Below, in pieces: positions 54,401-60,400 of a stretch of 64,000 nt of DNA (position 1 is the first letter of the stretch; each line of letters starts with the position of its first letter). The stretch spans positions 37,972,458 through 38,036,457 of the forward strand of contig NC_134842.1 in NCBI RefSeq assembly GCF_965363235.1, written 5' to 3'. The notes beneath the pieces are model-generated. The model saw only the letters and a list, made by a program, of their open reading frames with translations, was not told the DNA's origin and made no database searches. The stretch comes from Mytilus galloprovincialis (Eukaryota; Mollusca; Bivalvia; Mytilida; Mytilidae). The position numbers and the translations under genes were made by a program.

Positions 54401-57400
54401 TCACATGAGAACCTGTATTCCAAAACTGACGATTGTCAATTTTTCAATTTGGGACAGCCATAATCTTTTTGTCCCCTCTAACGATGAGCACATTTCTCAC
54501 AGGTTTATGTAGTTGCCTTATATTTTTCAATGCATGTTATATGAGTATAACAGGTATATAATTAAATATGGGATTATATTTCATTAAAATATCTGAAACC
54601 TCATACAGAAAAAATAAAACCTGTAATGATCATTTGACAAACATTTAACTTGTGACACCAGAAAAGAAGGTAACTATCGACAATAAAAACTTAAAATAGT
54701 TTGACTTTTTTACCGTTAAAGTTTTAAAACACTGGTTACAAACGGAGCGCTAAAAGTACGCCACTTGTATGTTAGAAACACCCCTAGCATACGTCCACTT
54801 AAAAGTCGAACGATCCTGAGGCGTATACAACGTGCCCTAAGCGTGTTTCAAACCTATATGTAGAGTTTTCCAACGCGTTTTGTAACGTATATATTACGTG
54901 CGTGAAGCAAACAGGTACAAACTTGACAAATGCTAGAGACGGATGAGAATTTTTATGCTGCAGTAAGTGATGAACAAACGTAACCTTGGCATTTCGACGT
55001 ACTTCACACTTATGCAACGCTCGTCTAACGATTGATAAGCGTACCACTTGTGCGCACCTAACGTATACGGACTAAGTCAATTTTCTCTGTACGTCTTGTG
55101 CACGTCGGACTATACGTCAATATATGAGGCCGGCATAAGCGTATAGCGTATTTCCTAGGTTTTAAGCATAATGCTTTATTTACTTATTGCCGCTAACATA
55201 TCGATTGATTAATTATGACAAATCTGATTTCTGACTACAACGGAACCATCATGAACTTACAGTGTGAATAAATCCCTCTATAAATGAATTGGAGCTATAT
55301 TAAATCTTCCCTGTTGTACTCAATTGTACAATTAAGCTTTTCCATCAGCAAGTGAAATGGTTTATCTCAATATGATGGGGACACATAACCTCAAAATGTT
55401 CGCTTATGATTCAACATCATTACGTTTTTGATTGCTGAAACAATGTCTGAACTTTGTTTGGATTAATAGAATGTGCTTTTTTCAGTTTTCGGTGGTGATC
55501 TACAATGTTTAAATATTTTGATGTGTGTATAGTTATGCGAATGTTAATACATTCAGCACCTTTTTTATGTATAGATATGCTATTCCCTACGTCTTTGCAT
55601 TTGGATAGATCGGGATGTAGAAGGACACATCCATCAATGCCTTAAGTATTATGTGTTGTTTTTGGTAAACGGTCAGAAATAAGGATTACAAATTACCAGT
55701 GTAATTAAAATTTTCAAAATTGAATTGACACGGACAAGGTGTTTGTACCAAAATATTTTCCAGTACGATAACTATAATCTTATTCGTAAATGATATTTTT
55801 TTCCGTCATCGTTGAACAAATCTTTAGGATAAGAAATTCATATAAGCAATAAAGACCAACCTATCATATACGTTTTCAAAACATTTATTTCTGTATTTCT
55901 GCAAGTACTGCCTTGTCCGTCGGATGTCCTACAATTCAATAATGCCCTGCATTTAAAACATCATACAAAAGGACTAGATTAACCTAACAAAGTTTAATCA
56001 GAGCCTTAAAATACATTTAGTTACAATGCTAGTGTTTAACTTAGTTGAGTAAAATAAATCTTCAAATTTTCTCACAAAATAAAATACCAAAAGATTTTGT
56101 TTGTAATCTTATAAACATGCACTGTAGTGAATTACCTTTCAATAGGTTGGATTGTTCATCATATTAGCCATTCTACACTTACTTGTGATGCCAGTATTGA
56201 TGATCAACATAACAGCTCCTCCTCTTAAATGGTAAGTACTAAATACATGACTGTTACCAACATATAACAATAAAAGTTTTGAACTGGAAATATTTATAAA
56301 GATGACTATTTTAGTGTCCCGGTTTGTCTATGTGTATTGGTCCTTTTTTGCTTTTATCAGTTTTCAATGTTTTATTAGGTTGTGGATAATATAAAAAAAA
56401 AAATACTGTGAAAATCATTTTAGTGAAATTAATTTCCGAAATTCGAATATACGTTCGATATAAAGTGAATACCATAAGTCTCGGTTTTACTTTATTTCTA
56501 GTTTAAATGGTCACTAACAATGTGCCTTATGTAGTCGAAACGCGCGTCTGGCGTATACAATGATAATCATTGTACATTTGATATTGAAAAAGGGACGAAA
56601 GATACCAAAGGGACAGTCAAACTCCTAAATCGAAAGTAAACTGACAGCGCCATGGCTAAAAATGAAAAAGACAAACAGACAAACAATAGTACACAAGACA
56701 CACCATAGAAAACTAAAGAATAAACAACACGAACCCCACCAAATCTAGGGGTCATTTTAGGTGCTCTGGAAGGATAAGCAGATCCTGCTCCACATGTGGC
56801 ACCCGTCGTGTTGCTTATATGATACCAAATCCGGTAAACAGTCTAATTGGGTAGATCACATTCATGAAAGCAAAGAGGATTGTAGTTACAACGTAAGGAA
56901 CATATCCGATATCATTTATGAAAAGGTTATTCCATAACGGTCAACCAACTCGTGATGGCGTCCGTAAAATTTACGAAGGGATGATTTCAATTTCACCATC
57001 TGGAACTCTTGGTTTAAAAGCTTCCTTGTGAGCAACAACCCTCTATCAAGAAAATCCTGATAGGAAATGCAAACACGGGACTATCGTATCAATTTGGAGA
57101 AATATATCCCGTATGCAGGTGCTGCGGGAATGTTGCTACTTAAAAATGAAAAGTTCACAATTGGAAAGCTGAAATCATCTCTTTTGTCGTAAAGTTTTGT
57201 TTTCAACCGACCCTCGTTGTCAATTTCTAGATGTAAGTCAAGATATGAGGCCGACTTAACTGTAGTATCCTTTATCTCTAGTTCGATGGGTTAGATGTGT
57301 TCCACATTGTCACCAAATTTTGAATTATTTAGTGAAAGAACATCATCTATATAGCGGTAAGTAGAGTTAAGGGATATCGCTAACTTCTTATCTTTCTTCC

Positions 57401-60400
57401 TAAGAAGTTCCTGCATGAAGTCAGCCTCATAATAATAAAGAAAAAAGTCGGCAAGTAGATGAGCCCAATTTGTTCCCATTGGAATGCCGACAGTCTGTTG
57501 AAAAACACGTCCTCCGAACGTAACAAATATGTTGTCAATCAAGAAATCAAGCATCTTGATAATATCAGTTTCAGAGAATTTTTAAGTTATATGCCAATCA
57601 CAATACATGTTTACTCCATATACTACATACATGCTATCAAATGCAATTGTATTTTTTAAATATTGCAGTTAGTAATAATAAAATTGAGAATGTTAATGGG
57701 AAATGTGTCAATGAGACAACAACCCGACCCAAAGCAGATAACAGCTGGAGGCAGTAAAACATATTTGAGTTCCACTGTACAGTGTTTATAAGTTTAATAT
57801 GATATAAAAAAAGGAGAAGTGGTATGATTGCCAATGAGAGAACCGTCCACAAGAGACCAAAATGACACACAAATTAACAACTATAGATCACCGTACGGCC
57901 TTAAATGAGATAAGCCCATATCGCATAGTCAGCTATAAAAGGCCCCTAAATGACAATATGAAACAATTCAAACGAGAAAAATAACGACCTTAGTTATATA
58001 TAAAAAAAATATACGAAAAACAACTATGTATTACATAAACATACAAATGTACGACAACCACAACATTACAGGCTCATGACTTGGGACAGGCACATACATT
58101 CATAATGTGGCGGGGTTAAACATGTTACGTGGCGGTACCCAAATTGCACCTATTTTGACAGTTTTTTTCATCCACATTTTTTTATGATAAAGACAAAAAT
58201 GTCCATTCTGTGTTTATTTTGTAGCCGTATCCTTCTTTATTATAAAGGTTCACCAATTTGATTTTTATTCCATATGGAATCATAGAAAAAGTGGTCTAAA
58301 CTGACCTCCAAACAATCAATGATTCTGAAATGAGGAGTACCCAAATTGCATCCATGCTTACATTCACATCGTCAAAAGTCTAATAACAGAGCTTTTGTTT
58401 AATTTCTTCAAATATTTTGAACAATTGGATATTAGTCCATGCTTTCTCTTAATTATTTCTTAAATAAATACTTGTTACATATTGTATTTGCTCATTTTAA
58501 AAAGATGACGTTTCGATGACGTCGCATGGCGACGTTCCAGTACATTTTGCTTTTTCAGTAAATATTTCATCTGTTGATAAATACTGTGAACGTTTAGTGC
58601 ATATCTAAATAGTTTTACCTATGTTGAAAGATGTGCTTAGTATCAAATCATAAAAATACAAATTGTTTAGTCTCTAGGAAATCTTGTAAGATTTTCGCTG
58701 CTAGTTTTGCTAAATAAGTGCAATTTGGGTACTCGGTGCAATTTGAGTACCGTTACGTTAAGTGGGATCCCAAACCTCCCCCGAATATGGGACAGTGGTA
58801 TAACGGTTAAACATAAGAACGAACTATAAAAATCAGTTAAAAAAGGCTTAACTCATCAGATGGACAAAGATTCAAGTGGATGTGGCCGGGTACTTGTACA
58901 TCCCGACTACAAAAGACACTAGGAATAGACCTGAGAGTACTCGCAGTTATCTGACAGCTAGTGCAAAGCCACTAATAACTAATAAAAAAAATCATGCATC
59001 TAAGACAAAATGATCAATCCTTACTCATCCAATATGCTTGTTTTCTTCTATGATACTTTTTAAAGCTGATAAGTTCAAAAGGTGGATGATTTTAAAAGAT
59101 ATAGATCATATAAAGCAGTTTGTTTATTGTAGGTTATACCAGAAATACAATCTTCCATTTATGAAAGCCTTCATTCAGATGGTAAGACACATTGATTTCC
59201 ATTAAATATAGACATGCTTCAATATTTTATAATCGTCTACTGACTAAAAGGTGTGTGTAAATTGTATTTACACCAAAATACCGAATTTTTTAAAGCAAAA
59301 TGCTGTAAACTCAGAGAGAGAAATATTGTTTCAGCTTAAGATCATTAGATATATATTAAACTTGTATATAAGACTTCTCACAGTAGTATTTATATTCTTT
59401 GTCATCTCATTTTTTCAATGTTGAAAAATAAACAATCACAAAAGTTACTCAATATAAATATTTTCTTAAAATTGGAAAATAATGATAAATACACTGATAC
59501 CAGCTTACATTGATTAGTTTTGCAGAGGTTGGCATCATTTTCTGTTTTTTCAATACGAACATTATAAAATAAAATTTATTCATTTATTCATGAAAGATCA
59601 ACAGTATACGTACATCTATTTTAAATTATTGGGCATATCATTTTTAGTTTTCGTCAAATATCTATTTGTTAATGTTTTAGCTTGGATACTTGACTTTTCT
59701 GGTGGTTTATGCATTCATGTTGCTGTTCAGCTCTAAAACCTTTACACCACTTTGGTACTCAGATATCACAATAGCTGCATGGATGATCAGTTTAGTACTC
59801 AATGAAACTAAGCAGGTATCAAACAATAGTTGTATTGTTTTTGCAATCTTTTTTTTATACAGGGGGAGAAGTATGTTTGTATTTGATTTTTTCTATCCAA
59901 TGTGCCGTCTTTTCTAACGAAAAAGTCGCATTTGGCTCTCTGTGACTATTGGAAGGGTCAAAATGGCGTGGTTTACATTAAGTATACAACATATGTGTGG
60001 TGTCTTATGATTCACCATTGAATCTGAGAAGTTACAGATCTGTCTTTTATCCAGGTGATTCATCCTTATAGAAATAAGCAAAGAAGACCTGTTGGTGACC
60101 TTCTGCTGTTGTCTGCTCTATGGTCGGGTTGTTGTCTTTTTGGCACATTCCCCATTTCCATTCTCAATTTTATAGATTGCTTGTTTCATATTGAGTCTGA
60201 ATTATACCTGAAAAAAAGCCATTACGAGAGAGACAAATGTTACAAATGGTTCAATTCAAATATCTGAGATATGCATTTTCGTTACAGCTGAGTTGTGTAA
60301 CTATAATGTTTGTTTGTTAATAGTGTTATTTATGTTAGAAACAATGCTTGGAATTTCCTTTTATTTTTTATCATTTTTTTCAAATACTGCAATTAGACCT

